Assembly: GCF_040676675.1 (NCBI RefSeq)
Contig: NZ_JBFAPK010000021.1
Coordinates: 86,177 to 150,176 of the forward strand
Length of the DNA: 64,000 nt
Origin: JBFAPK01 sp040676675
GTDB lineage: Bacteria > Actinomycetota > Actinomycetes > Mycobacteriales > Micromonosporaceae
Direction of reading: 5' to 3'
Numbering within the stretch: the first letter of the stretch is position 1; every line of letters begins with the position of its first letter. Positions 24,757 through 34,128 of the stretch are shown one piece after another. The notes beneath the pieces are model-generated. The model did not search any database, had not been told where the DNA came from, and saw only the letters and a list, made by a program, of their open reading frames with translations. The position numbers and the translations under genes were made by a program.

Positions 24757-27392
24757 GCTCGTCCATCCTCGTCAGCCACGATGGCACCGGCGGACGCCGG
24801 TGCGGGGAAGGGTCGGCCCGCGTCGTCCAGGCCGGGGGCGAAGGACGGCGGCACCGCAGCTCCGCCGGACGCCGGGCCGCCCTGGTCCGCCGCGCGTAGC
24901 CGCTGCAGAACGCGTTCCGCGCTGTCGGGTCCGCCCCGCGCGGACGCCGCGAGGTCCCGCAGCAGCACCCGTACCTCCCGCCCGGGTGCGCCGTCGTCGA
25001 CCGCGAGCACCTGGAACCGGCTGCCCGGCGGGAAGACCGCCGAGGCGCCGGTCCCACCGTCCAGGCCGTCCAGGCGGCGCGCGCTCACCGACCAGATGAG
25101 CAGCCGCGTCCCGGCCGGTGCGGCGTTCGCCCCGGCGGTCAGGTCGACATCGACGAAGGCGGGTTCGACCAGCACGTCGCCCGGCCGGTACCCGCCGGCG
25201 AGGCGCGGGTCGTCCGGACCGGCCCGGAAGACCGGCCCCAGCACCGAGGGCAGCCGGCGCAACCCGTACGCGGCGGCGCGGGCCACCAGCGTCAGTCCGG
25301 CCGCCGCGGTTTCCGGGCCGCCGCCACGCAGGAACTCGTTCAGCCGGTCCCGCTCGCCGTCGCAGTATGCCCGCACCGCGACCAACCCGGCGGTCAGCTC
25401 GCCGGAGGCTCCGGCCACCGTCCGTAGTCCGGGTGACTGCGCCAGGGTCCGGGCCACCACCCGGGCGTACGCGTCGTACCGGCCGCCGAGCGCTTGGCGC
25501 AGCGCGGTGCGGTCGGCGACCGGCGAGTCGAGGCCGGCCGCGGTGAGCCAGCGCGGCGCCGGAGCGGGCGGGGCCGTCGACTCCGAGGGCCGTCCGGCCG
25601 GTTCGGTGCCGGTCGGCGGGGCCGGTGGCTTGTCCGCCGGGCCCGACGCGGTGGTACCCGACGCGCTGGCACCGTCCGCCCCCGGGGTGTCGGACGCCCG
25701 CGGTACGTCGGACCCCACGATCGGCGCGGACGGGCCGAGCGCGGCGGCGGTCAACGATGGCCCCGGCTGCCAGCCCGGCCCGACGGCCGTCGGCACCTCG
25801 CCGGGCTGTCCGGGCGTCTCCTCGGGTTGCCCGGATCGCGGTCGGGCCGGTGCTGCCGTCGGAGGCCCGTCGGCGGCGCCGCCGGACGCGGAGGGTGGGG
25901 CGGGAACCGGCGGCCGGTCGCCCCAACCGGCGGCCGGTCCCCGCGCTTCGGTGCCGGGCCCGCCGATCGGCGCGGCGTCGAGCGCCGCGGGGCCGGTGCC
26001 CGGTCGCCCGACATCGGCCGGGGGTGGGGCGCCGGTCTGCGGCGGCACGGCGAGCCGCGGCGGCGCCGGCCAGCGTCCGGAAGCGAGCAGTGCGGCGGTC
26101 TCCGGCCCGAGTGGGGTGGGGAGCGCCGGCGGTGCCGGCGGATCGCCCGGCAGCGTCGGCGCGCCCGGAGCCCCCGGCGCGGCGGTGCGCGATGCGGCGC
26201 CGGCCGTCGGGGCGGTACGCGGCGCCGGGGCGGGACGGGGCACGCCCCGGTCGGGCCGGCGGGTCCGTGCCGGCGGGCGCGCCGGCAGCACGGGCCCGAC
26301 GAGGCGCCCGCGGCGCGCCGTACGGGTTGCGCCCGGCTCGCGTCGGCTCCAGCGCAGGAACGCACCAGCGGTCTGGAGCAGCCCGGTCGCGGTGCGGGTG
26401 ACCGCCCCGTCGGCCGCGTACACCGGTGTCGCGAGCGCGTCCGCGAGGCCGCCGAAGAGCAGGTCGGCGGCGGGCCCGCGCACCGGCACGCCGGACGTGA
26501 CGAACACCAACGGCCGGGTGTCGCCCGCCCGGCAGGCGTCGAGCAGCTTCGCCAGCGCGCGGGGTGCCACCGGCCGGCCGGCCACCCGGAATCCGGTCAC
26601 CTGCACCTCGATCTCGACCACGAACCCGGCCAGGCAGCGCGCGTTGCCCACCGTCGGTTCGTCGACGAACGACCAGCCCGACGGGGTACGCGTGCCCGGG
26701 AGCGTCCCGGGCGTGTCGGTGCCGGTCTCCGGCGTACCCGGCGGTCGGACGCGCGGCGCCGGCCGGGGCGGTTTCCAGGCGAGCCGCGGACGCCGCGCCG
26801 GCAGATCGAGGTATCCGCCGTTCGCCCGCAGGATCGCGTGCGGCCAGCGGCTGGCGGCCGTGACCGCCGGCGGCGGGATCGGCGCCAGGGTGACTGCCGG
26901 CGGCGGGACCGGCACCAGGGTGACCGCCAGCGGCGGGACCGCCGGCCATGGCGGTTCGGCCCGGACCGCGCCGTCCGGGTCCACCCCGACCCACGGCGCG
27001 GGAGCGAGCGCGCCGCCCGCCGGTACCGCGAGCGCGGTCGGCGGGACGGCCACGTCCTGCCCGATCCACTCGGCCAGGAGTCCCGCCTCGGCGCGCGGAT
27101 CGACCGACGGGGCGTAGGCGCCGATCGGCACCAGCCGGATCCCGGTGGCGACGCCACCGAGATGTTCGGTCAGTGCCTCCAGCAGCAGCTCGAACAGGTC
27201 CGGCCGGGCGGTGACCGAGGGTGCGCTCACGACGGCGCGCCGCCCCGCTTCGGGGGGCAGGGCGGCGGCCAGCTCGTGGATCGGCGTACCCGCGTCCGCC
27301 TCGGTACGCAGTACCAGCGCCTCCCCGGCGGGCTCCACGACGACGGCCGGGACGGGTGGGTCGCCGCCGGTGGGCGGGGTTCCGGGTACCAC
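24753..27392 (-). CDS. Proline-rich protein with degenerate ADP-ribosyltransferase-like C-terminus
   Basis: This 879-residue protein has an alpha/beta N-terminal region (1-120), a repeat PPPAVT stretch (about 150-180), an alpha/beta segment with VEIEVQVTGFRVAGRPVAPR and VYAADGAVTRTATGLLQTAG, a 250-residue Pro/Ala-rich linker, and a C-terminal domain (about 620-830). The latter reads GLVAVRAYCDGERDRLNEFL, LPSVLGPVFRAG, YRPGDVLVEPAFVDVDL, RLLIWSVSARRL and AVFPPGSRFQVLAV, in the order of an ADP-ribosyltransferase fold. The first Arg is present, but the STS motif reads PAFVDVD and no ExE is seen. The start is a GTG at 27392. It is translationally coupled to the beta-helix/AAA gene. Confidence 0.75.
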   Translation of the reverse strand: MVPGTPPTGGDPPVPAVVVEPAGEALVLRTEADAGTPIHELAAALPPEAGRRAVVSAPSVTARPDLFELLLEALTEHLGGVATGIRLVPIGAYAPSVDPRAEAGLLAEWIGQDVAVPPTALAVPAGGALAPAPWVGVDPDGAVRAEPPWPAVPPLAVTLVPVPPPAVTLAPIPPPAVTAASRWPHAILRANGGYLDLPARRPRLAWKPPRPAPRVRPPGTPETGTDTPGTLPGTRTPSGWSFVDEPTVGNARCLAGFVVEIEVQVTGFRVAGRPVAPRALAKLLDACRAGDTRPLVFVTSGVPVRGPAADLLFGGLADALATPVYAADGAVTRTATGLLQTAGAFLRWSRREPGATRTARRGRLVGPVLPARPPARTRRPDRGVPRPAPAPRTAPTAGAASRTAAPGAPGAPTLPGDPPAPPALPTPLGPETAALLASGRWPAPPRLAVPPQTGAPPPADVGRPGTGPAALDAAPIGGPGTEARGPAAGWGDRPPVPAPPSASGGAADGPPTAAPARPRSGQPEETPGQPGEVPTAVGPGWQPGPSLTAAALGPSAPIVGSDVPRASDTPGADGASASGTTASGPADKPPAPPTGTEPAGRPSESTAPPAPAPRWLTAAGLDSPVADRTALRQALGGRYDAYARVVARTLAQSPGLRTVAGASGELTAGLVAVRAYCDGERDRLNEFLRGGGPETAAAGLTLVARAAAYGLRRLPSVLGPVFRAGPDDPRLAGGYRPGDVLVEPAFVDVDLTAGANAAPAGTRLLIWSVSARRLDGLDGGTGASAVFPPGSRFQVLAVDDGAPGREVRVLLRDLAASARGGPDSAERVLQRLRAADQGGPASGGAAVPPSFAPGLDDAGRPFPAPASAGAIVADEDGRA
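26860..26940. repeat. 30-bp in-frame tandem repeat, about 2.7 copies
   Basis: A 30-bp unit starting GTGACCGCCGGCGGCGGGAT recurs at 26860, 26890 and 26920 with a few substitutions. On the coding (minus) strand it gives ten-residue repeats of the type AVTLVPVPPP, a flexible proline spacer. Confidence 0.7.
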
Positions 27393-27430
27393 GTCGGTCA
27401 GGAACGCGGGTGCCTGGTGGACAACGTCGG

Positions 27431-29083
27431 TCAGCCCTTCGTGGTGCCGGTGTGCCAGAGCCCTCGCCCGCCGATCGAGATGGTCACGTTGCCGTCGGAC
27501 TGCAGCACCAGGATGGCACCGTTGTTGCCGGCGGTGTTCGAGGTCCAGATCGTCGCGTTGGACTCGTTGTAGAGCGCGAGATTGCCGTCGGCCTGGAAGA
27601 CCAGGTGGTGACCGCCCTTGCCCTTGGTACCGGTCTGCCAGACCGCCTTGCCCTGGTCGTAGAGGATCACGTTGCCCTCGTTGGCCAGCACGAGCTTGAG
27701 GCGGTTGGTGCTCCAGGACTGGCCGAGTCGCAGGGTGGCGGTGGACTGCACCACCAGGGTCTGCCAGTTCGGCTTGGGCGGGCTGGTGGTGGGATGGGCC
27801 TGCGGCGGGCGGGACGGGGAGGTGGCACCGCCCGGGGTGCTCCCCCCGCCGGCCGGCGGCGCGGCGGTGGCCGGTTGCCCGCCGGGCGACGGGGTCGCGG
27901 TCGCCGGCTTGCCGCCGGCCGCCGGCTTGCCGCCCAGCCGCGGGTCCTGCTGGTAGTAGCCGACGTAGCCCATGACCAGGTTGACGTAGGCGCGGACGTC
28001 CGCGTCGTCGGGCAGCCCACCGGACTGGCGTACCGCGTCCGGGCCGACCCGGAACGCGGCCAGCGCCAGCGGGTACGAGTCCTTACCCAACCCGCCCAAC
28101 TCGTCGAAGAGAGCGCACATCGTCAGGCCCAGCGTCGGAATGGCGACGCTCGGGTCCCAGGGCGAGGTGCTGGTGGGCGACGGGGCGTACCGGGCCCAGA
28201 CCTGGGGGCTGAACTGCGCGATGCCCTGCGTGGAGTGGGAGCCGAGCAGGTTCGGGTTGAAACCGGAGGCGGCCATCAGCTGCGCGGCGACCCTGGCCGG
28301 GGTGAGCCCCGAGCACGCCCGGCCGGCCGCGAGTACCGCGGCGAGGTAGGTGTCCGGCACCGGCTTGGCGTCGGTTCCCGCACCGGGCACCGCGCCGATC
28401 GGGCCGGTCGGGCCGCCCGGCTTCGTGCCGGTGCCGGAGCGGTGCGCGTACCAGGCGGCGTAGCCGGAGACACGGTCCACGTAGCCGTTGGCGGCCGGCG
28501 GGATGCCCTTCGCGGCGCGCACGGCCTCGACCCCGGAGTGGTACGCCCCGAGCGCCAGCCGCCACGGGTCGCCGCCGATTCCGGCCCGACGTACCTGGCC
28601 AACCAGGTCACAGGTGAGGTGGGCGAGCGCGGCGACGTTCGCGGCGGGATCGGTACGCGCAGAGGTGGTGCGCGGCTTCCACTCCTCCCACGCCGCCTCG
28701 GTGAGGCCGGCGATGCCCGTGCCGCCGTTGGCGGTTTTCGCGTTCGCGTCGAAACCGGAGGCTGCCATGAGCTGCCCGGCGAGCCGGGCCGGGGTGAGTA
28801 CCGGGCAGGCGTGCGCCGCCGCCGCGATCGCCTCGACCTGGCCGGCCGGCACCGGCCGGCCGGCGAGTTCGGTCTCCTCGGCCGTGGCGGTGCCGAATCC
28901 GGCGCTGGCCGCGACCCCGGCCCCGCCCATCAGCACGAGCAGGATCCCGATCGCGACCCAGCGCCGGAACGGGGAATCGAGCCGGTCCAGTCCGCGTGCG
29001 ACGGGCCCCCAGATCCGGCCCACCGCGCCAGCGACCCGCTCTCGGAGCCGTCGGTAAACACCACCGCCGGGTGTGGTAGCCAC
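27431..29083 (-). CDS. Membrane-anchored double lysozyme-like protein with B-lectin domain
   Basis: This 550-residue protein has an arginine-rich cytoplasmic head, one membrane helix near residues 42-62 (WVAIGILLVLMGGAGVAASA), and two tandem soluble lytic transglycosylase-like domains. Each contains the paired pattern LTPARLAGQLMAASGFDANA / LTPARVAAQLMAASGFNPNL and a GIAGLTEAAW / GIAQFSPQVW strand. The catalytic Glu after ASGF is Asp in the first (FDANA) and Asn in the second (FNPN). A Pro/Thr linker leads to a C-terminal bulb-type lectin domain (LVLANEGNVILYDQGKAVWQ, LVFQADGNLALYNESNATIW, LVLQSDGNVTIS). The GTG start at 29083 has GGGAG upstream. It may open peptidoglycan for a secretion apparatus; it is first in the block with 24753-27392 and 21430-24756. 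Confidence 0.88.
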   Translation of the reverse strand: MATTPGGGVYRRLRERVAGAVGRIWGPVARGLDRLDSPFRRWVAIGILLVLMGGAGVAASAGFGTATAEETELAGRPVPAGQVEAIAAAAHACPVLTPARLAGQLMAASGFDANAKTANGGTGIAGLTEAAWEEWKPRTTSARTDPAANVAALAHLTCDLVGQVRRAGIGGDPWRLALGAYHSGVEAVRAAKGIPPAANGYVDRVSGYAAWYAHRSGTGTKPGGPTGPIGAVPGAGTDAKPVPDTYLAAVLAAGRACSGLTPARVAAQLMAASGFNPNLLGSHSTQGIAQFSPQVWARYAPSPTSTSPWDPSVAIPTLGLTMCALFDELGGLGKDSYPLALAAFRVGPDAVRQSGGLPDDADVRAYVNLVMGYVGYYQQDPRLGGKPAAGGKPATATPSPGGQPATAAPPAGGGSTPGGATSPSRPPQAHPTTSPPKPNWQTLVVQSTATLRLGQSWSTNRLKLVLANEGNVILYDQGKAVWQTGTKGKGGHHLVFQADGNLALYNESNATIWTSNTAGNNGAILVLQSDGNVTISIGGRGLWHTGTTKG

Positions 29084-29258
29084 TGTTCAATCTCCCTCGC
29101 CTGACACTTCGGTTACACGACGGCTCGCCCCGGTCGCCGGTTCAAAGTTCGTCGCTGCTTCGCGCCCGGTTCCCGGTCGTCGCCGTCCGTCCCAGACGAT
29201 CCGTGCCAAGGGTTGGACGCGTACGGCCACGCCCCTCGATCGTGCGTCCGCCGTGTTG

Positions 29259-29901
29259 TCAGAGGTCAACCTGCCTCTTCAAGGTGCCGTCGACCGACTC
29301 GATCGCTTGTCGTGGCGCGCGGCGCGGTCCTCGGCCGGGCGCGGAGCGGTCCTCGGCCGGGTCGGATTTCTCGGCCTTGCGAGCCGTCCGGAGCATGGTA
29401 GTGTTCCGGCCCGCCAGCAACGCTTCGGTCTTGGCGTCGCGGTAGCCCTTGTTCACGACCAGGACCACACCTCCAGAGTGGCCGGCGGACCGGGGTCGGT
29501 GTCGACCAGATCGACCAGGACTCCACGCTCGTCGGTTCGGGGTTGGCCAGGGCGGAGCGTTGGACGGTTTTCCGGGACCGGCCGAATTCCACGAGGGTGG
29601 AATCGGCCAGCCGGATCGGGTCGCGCCACAGGCCGGCGTCGACCACCAGTACCCGGATGGCGTACTTCAGTTGCGGGGTCAGGGCGCGTAGTCGCTTGTT
29701 GTCGCCGGGCTGCTGGGGCAGATACGGGATCAGGTGGCGGATCGCGGTGCGGGCGTAGCGAATCCAGCGGACTTCGTGGTGGTAGCCGAGGAGGGCGTGC
29801 ATGACCGCAACGGCGAAAAGTTCCGCCTCGGTGAATCGTTCGTTGCCTCGTACCCATTGGATTAGACCGGCTACGCGGTCGCCGCCGAGGACGTCCGCGG
29901 A
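29259..29901 (-). pseudogene. IS982-family transposase remnant
   Basis: The minus strand shows parts of an IS982 transposase in three frames: FTEAELFAVAVMHALLGYHH, EVRWIRYARTAIRHLIPYLP, WRDPIRLADSTLVEFGRSRK (first Asp), then in a shifted frame DERGVLVDLVDTDPGPP, and in a third NKGYRDAKTEALLAG and ESVDGTLKRQVDL. The N-terminus is missing, and the middle carries a deletion and at least two frameshifts. It sits at the upstream edge of the secretion-like cluster and may mark an old insertion boundary. Confidence 0.8.
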
Positions 29902-30006
29902 TCACCATGAAAACGGCTCCAATGACAGTCATCTCAAGTGTCCAGCGGGGATGGTGGCGGCAGAAGTCGCATGCCGGTGGACTGGAAAAGCGATTGGATC
30001 GGTATA

Positions 30007-31119
30007 TTGAAAACCCGAGCGGCAGTGTTGTTCGAGATTGGGCAACCCTTCGAGATCGTAGAACTCGATCTCGACCGACCAGGTCCCCACGAGGTGCTGG
30101 TGAAAATCGTGGCGGCCGGGGTCTGCCACACAGAACTCCACCTCAGGATGGGTGACATACCGGGCAGGCTGCCACTGGTCGGCGGGCACGAGGCATCGGC
30201 AATTGTCGAAGAGGTCGGCGAGAATGTCAGCCGGGTCAAGCCGGGCGACCACGTCGTCTGTACGTTCGTTCCGAGCTGCGGCACCTGCCGCTACTGCTCC
30301 ACCGCCCGCCAGCACCTCTGCGTCCTGGGCGCCAACATGCTGACCGGCGAACTGCCGGGCGGTGGCTTCCGAATGCACCACCAGGGCCAGGACGTCGGCG
30401 GAACGTTCATGCTCGGGACCTTCTCGGAGCGCGCCGTCATCTCCGAGTACGCGGTGGTGAAGGTCGACCAATCGCTGGACCTCAAGACGGCCGCGCTGCT
30501 CAGTTGCTCCGTACCGACCGGTTGGGGAACGGCGACCAGCGCCGGGGAGGTCAAGCCGGGCGACGTGGTCGTCGTCTTCGGCGCGGGTGGCGTTGGCCTG
30601 CACGCGGTACAGGGAGCCACGTACAGCGGTGCCAGTGAGGTCATCGTGGTAGATCCGGTGCGGCTCAAGCGGGACGCCGCGACGCGCTTCGGCGCGACGT
30701 ACGCGTTCGAGCACGCGGAGGCCGCGATCGAGAAGATCCGAGAGCTGACGTCAGGCGACATGGCGGACAAGGCGCTGGTCACGGTTGGCAGGGTGGATGA
30801 TGCCGTGGCCGTGGCCGCCGTCAACTCCGTGGGGAAGAGCGGAACCGTCGTCATCACCTCCGCCGCCAACCAGTCGTTCGACTTCTACTCACCGAGCAAC
30901 ATATTTTTGCAGTTCCAGAAGGTCGTCAAGGGCTCGATCTACGGCTCGACGAACCCGCAGTACGACATCCCGCGACTCGCGGAACTCGGCCGCACCGGCG
31001 ACCTCAAGCTGGACGGGCTGATCAGCCGCACCTACTCCCTCGACCAGGTCAATGAGGGCTACGCGGACCTGAACGACGGCAAGATCATTCGAGGCATGAT
31101 CGTTAACGATACGGAGTGA
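30007..31119 (+). CDS. Zinc-dependent alcohol dehydrogenase, NDMA-dependent type
   Basis: This 370-residue medium-chain dehydrogenase has catalytic zinc ligands in AAGVCHTELHLRMGD and GGHEASAIVEEVGENV, four structural zinc cysteines in PSCGTCRYCSTARQHLCVLG, and an NAD-binding Rossmann motif VVVFGAGGVGLHAVQGA. YGSTNPQYDIPRL near the C-terminus is typical of the actinobacterial NDMA-dependent alcohol/methanol dehydrogenases, which keep NAD(H) tightly bound. Family members begin MKTRAAVL, so I place the start at a TTG (30007, ILKTRAAVLFE); an ATG at 29971 and a GTG at 29938 are in-frame alternatives. It is monocistronic, followed by a strong terminator. Confidence 0.9.
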   Translation: MKTRAAVLFEIGQPFEIVELDLDRPGPHEVLVKIVAAGVCHTELHLRMGDIPGRLPLVGGHEASAIVEEVGENVSRVKPGDHVVCTFVPSCGTCRYCSTARQHLCVLGANMLTGELPGGGFRMHHQGQDVGGTFMLGTFSERAVISEYAVVKVDQSLDLKTAALLSCSVPTGWGTATSAGEVKPGDVVVVFGAGGVGLHAVQGATYSGASEVIVVDPVRLKRDAATRFGATYAFEHAEAAIEKIRELTSGDMADKALVTVGRVDDAVAVAAVNSVGKSGTVVITSAANQSFDFYSPSNIFLQFQKVVKGSIYGSTNPQYDIPRLAELGRTGDLKLDGLISRTYSLDQVNEGYADLNDGKIIRGMIVNDTE

Positions 31120-31218
31120 CGCCCGGACGCGGTTCGGCTGGTCGACAGATTCCTTTGGCCTCCGCGCGACCCGGCGTCCTGTGGGCCGCGTCGCTCCTCG
31201 TGCTCGGCGACCGATAGA

Positions 31219-31261
31219 CGATGAGGCCACCCGAGGCGAACATCCTCGGGTGGCCTCATCG
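31219..31261 (+). terminator. 18-bp stem hairpin terminator after the alcohol dehydrogenase gene
   Basis: CGATGAGGCCACCCGAGG (31219-31236) pairs perfectly with its complement at 31244-31261 across a seven-base loop, 100 bases after the stop. It may work in both directions, since the broken regulator gene ends nearby on the other strand. Confidence 0.8.
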
Positions 31262-31364
31262 CAACCGCGCTGGTACTCCACCGTCACTTGGCTTTGGCGA
31301 TGGGCGTGGCGCCGTAGGTCGCCGTGATCCTCGCCTACATCTCACCCACCGGCCGGGCCCTGCT

Positions 31365-31782
31365 CGACCCAAGAGCCAGGCCATGTCTTCGTTCGGGTCC
31401 CCGACGGGCGTGGAGGGGTTCAGCTCCGGCAGAATTCGCGCAAGCAGGTGCTCCTGGCCGGCGCTCGCCGCCCGTACCTCGTCGGGCAGCCGCTGCGACA
31501 AGGTGTGCGGGACCGCAGAGAATGGGGCGAAGGGAAGCCCGTCGCCACCGACCTCGACGCAACCGCCGACTCCTGCGACGGCCCGGTCAGGGGCAGGATG
31601 CGTAGCGGTTCCTCGACCAGTCGGGTCTTGCCTACACTCGCCTCACCCCGGACGAGTACCGCCTGGGCCTCGCCCTCGTCCGCGGATTCTGCCGCGTTCA
31701 CCAGGTAGGACAGTTCCACTTCCCGCCCGACGAAGAGAGCGCGTCCGGAGCGCCTCTCATAGCCGCGTGCATGACATGACAC
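31365..31782 (-). pseudogene. N-terminal remnant of a large LuxR-type AAA regulator
   Basis: The minus strand starts with ALFVGREVELSYLVNAAESA and the P-loop VLVRGEASVGKTRLVEE, the N-terminus of ~900-residue LAL/LuxR regulators. The frame then shifts: VGGCVEVGGDGLPFAPFSAV and SQRLPDEVRAASAGQEHLLA, RILPELNP follow in another frame, and all homology stops near 31365. The remaining ATPase, TPR and LuxR helix-turn-helix parts are absent. It is a dead gene. Confidence 0.75.
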
Positions 31783-31948
31783 CGGGTGATGCGGAGAGGT
31801 CCATGGTCGCTGTCACGCCAAAGTGGATGACTCATGCCCGCGGCCCACGCCGGACGGCTGGGAAACCGAGCCGGGGCGATGGCGTGGGCTCCGGTCAACG
31901 GCGCGAAGCCCACGCCAAGCGTTCATCACCCGGCAATTCCGCCGATCG

Positions 31949-32311
31949 CTAACGTGCGGCCGACGGCGCGGCGAGTGCGGCGCGCGTCTGCTGGGCGAAG
32001 TCCCGCATGCTGTGGCCTGACGGGAGACTGTCGAGTAGCACCACGTCGGAGATGGCGTTGTTGACGCGGAGGGATCGGATCCTCTGGTACTCCTCGGAAC
32101 TGGACCAGGCGCTCACGGCGGCACGGTCGGGAAATTCCAGGAGGACGACGAGGCCGGTCCATGCGCCCTCGACGACGGTGCCCTCGCCGTTGGCGAGGAA
32201 CCTACCTCCGTGTGCCTCCACCGTCGCCTCGACCTGCTCGAGGTAGGACAGGAAAGCTTCGTTGGGTACGCCGCCGGGAAGGCGGAGGTGATTGATCAGG
32301 TAGGTGGCCAT
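31949..32311 (-). CDS. DUF1330-like (ABM-fold) protein
   Basis: This small alpha/beta-barrel protein of 120 residues has YLEQVEATVEAHGGRFLANG, LVVLLEFPDRAAVSAWSSSE and EYQRIRSLRVNNAISDVVLL, the pattern of the DUF1330 family. The start at 32311 (MATYLINHLRLPGG) follows GAAGGAA. Members are often fused to or near monooxygenases, but the role is unproven. It stands alone, between the broken LuxR gene and the amt operon. Confidence 0.8.
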   Translation of the reverse strand: MATYLINHLRLPGGVPNEAFLSYLEQVEATVEAHGGRFLANGEGTVVEGAWTGLVVLLEFPDRAAVSAWSSSEEYQRIRSLRVNNAISDVVLLDSLPSGHSMRDFAQQTRAALAAPSAAR

Positions 32312-32788
32312 GTCGATTCCTTCATGCTTGGATTGGTCGCGACTTAGCGGGAGCGGGCGGGCCGCGGGTTGCCATTGTGGACTCCGCCACTCGCCTGCGC
32401 GCAAGGTGGCCGGAGGACCGGAGGAAACAGGGCTTTTCCCTTGCGCCACCACCGTACACCGATCGGTTTCCCGATGCCAATCACCGGAGCTGCGCTACTC
32501 CGCATGGCAGACATGACCCGGCCGGAAAACGTGCGTGACCGCGTGCCTGCGAGCGCGCGCCAGCTGTCCGACGACAAGGGAATCAATTCGAATAACCTGC
32601 TACGGCAAACCGATCGTTTCCTTGATGGCGAACCGATCGGTCTCCGCTTGCCAACCTCTCGCACCCGGCTACTCGCCAGGGGCGAGGGCGTCCCGAACGG
32701 CGTGACCTCCATCGCCATCGGTGGCGACACGTCGACCGGGACCGCCCGCGCCTCTCGGCACTACCTCGTGCTTTTCGCAGCAGGTTGT
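32312..32788. other. Intergenic region, nothing recognised
   Basis: Frames on both strands cover this stretch between the DUF1330 gene and the amt stop, but none has a start, ribosome site or domain I trust. A glnK gene, often found after amt, is not present. Confidence 0.5.
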
Positions 32789-34051
32789 CTAGTATCGATG
32801 CGAACCCGGCATGGCGAGTTCGACCTCCTGCTTCGTGGTGGTGAAGTCGTAGGCGGTCTCGGCGTGCACCACGTGGTCGATACCGACGACCTCGTCCTGA
32901 CGGCGCACCCGGAAGCCGACCGTCATCTCGATGACCATGGCCAGCAGCCCCGACATCACCAGGGAATAGGCGGCGACGGCAAAGGCGCCGACCGCCTGCT
33001 TCTCCAACTGTCCGGCGCCCGCGCCTGCGACCAGGCCGTCGGTGATGTCGAAGACCCCGATGAGGAGGGTACCGACGAGACCACCGACCGCATGGACGCC
33101 CACGACGTCGAGTGAGTCGTCGTAGCCGAGGCGATCCTTCAGGTTCACCGCCCAGGCGCACACCAATCCAGCGATGACGCCAATGGCTATCGCGCCCCAG
33201 GTGTTCACGGCGACGCACGCCGGGGTGATGGCTACCAGTCCGGCGACCGCTCCGGACGCGGCGCCGAGGGAGGTGAAGCGGCCCTTCCGTACGCGTTCCC
33301 AGATGAGCCAGCCCATCATCGCGGCGCCGGCCGCGACCTGTGTGTTGAAGAGGGCGACGCTGGCCGTGCCGTTGGCGGCCAGCGCGGATCCGGCGTTGAA
33401 GCCGAACCACCCGAACCACAGCAGTCCCGAACCGAGCATCACGAACGGCAGACTGTGCGGACGCATCAGCTCCTGTTTGAAGCCGACCCGCTTGCCCAGG
33501 ACCAGAAGGGCGCCCAGGGCAGCCATGCCCGCGTTGATGTGCACCGCCGTACCGCCGGCAAAGTCCTTGACGCCGAGTTTGAAGATCCAACCCCCGGACT
33601 GCCACACCCAGTGGGCGACCGGGAAATACACCACGGTTACCCAGAGGGCGATGAACAGCATCCACGCGCCGAATTTGGCGCGGTCCGCGATCGCCCCGCT
33701 GATCAGGGCCGGCGTGATGATGGCGAACATCAACTGAAACGCGGCGAAGGCGAACACGGGAATGCTGCCGGTCAGGGTGCTGTCCGTGATGCCGCGCATG
33801 CCGGCATGTGAGAGGCCGCCGATGAGTCCGTGCCCGCCCACGTCATCGCCGAAGGTGAGCGAGTAGCCGTAGGCCGCCCAGAGCACGCTGACGATGCCCA
33901 GGCTGATGAAACTCATCAGCAGCATGTTGAGCACGCTCTTCACGCGGACCATGCCGCCGTAGAAGAAGGCGAGTCCAGGGGTCATCAGCATGACCAGTGC
34001 GGCGCTGATGAGTACGAACGAGGTGTCGCCCGGGTCGAGGCCCGTCGGCAT
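32789..34051 (-). CDS. amt: Ammonium transporter AmtB
   Basis: This 420-residue polytopic membrane protein of the Amt/Mep/Rh family has about 11 helices. Key segments are LMTPGLAFFYGGMVRVKSVL, VYFPVAHWVWQSGGWIF, DFAGGTAVHINAGMAALGAL (first pore His), LLWFGWFGFNAGSALAANG and VVGVHAVGGLVGTLLIGVF (second pore His). The C-terminal tail includes GIDHVVHAETAYDFTTT, close to the usual GHxEEAY-type motif for PII contact. ATG 34051 is chosen with GTGGAG 7 bases before it; an in-frame GTG lies 4 codons upstream. It is the last gene of a glutaminase-glnII-amt operon, 77 bp after glnII. Confidence 0.95.
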   Translation of the reverse strand: MPTGLDPGDTSFVLISAALVMLMTPGLAFFYGGMVRVKSVLNMLLMSFISLGIVSVLWAAYGYSLTFGDDVGGHGLIGGLSHAGMRGITDSTLTGSIPVFAFAAFQLMFAIITPALISGAIADRAKFGAWMLFIALWVTVVYFPVAHWVWQSGGWIFKLGVKDFAGGTAVHINAGMAALGALLVLGKRVGFKQELMRPHSLPFVMLGSGLLWFGWFGFNAGSALAANGTASVALFNTQVAAGAAMMGWLIWERVRKGRFTSLGAASGAVAGLVAITPACVAVNTWGAIAIGVIAGLVCAWAVNLKDRLGYDDSLDVVGVHAVGGLVGTLLIGVFDITDGLVAGAGAGQLEKQAVGAFAVAAYSLVMSGLLAMVIEMTVGFRVRRQDEVVGIDHVVHAETAYDFTTTKQEVELAMPGSHRY

Positions 34052-34128
34052 CGATATCTCCACTTCATGTCTTGAACGCCCCTGCGTCGCAGCGGCGTTG
34101 ATCGGATCCGGTGTCGGCTGGCGTGGCC

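Noticed and set aside
23017..27117. Plus-strand open frame of about 1,366 codons
   Set aside because: It is antisense to the beta-helix/AAA and ART-like genes; its composition is that of a shadow and no domain is seen.
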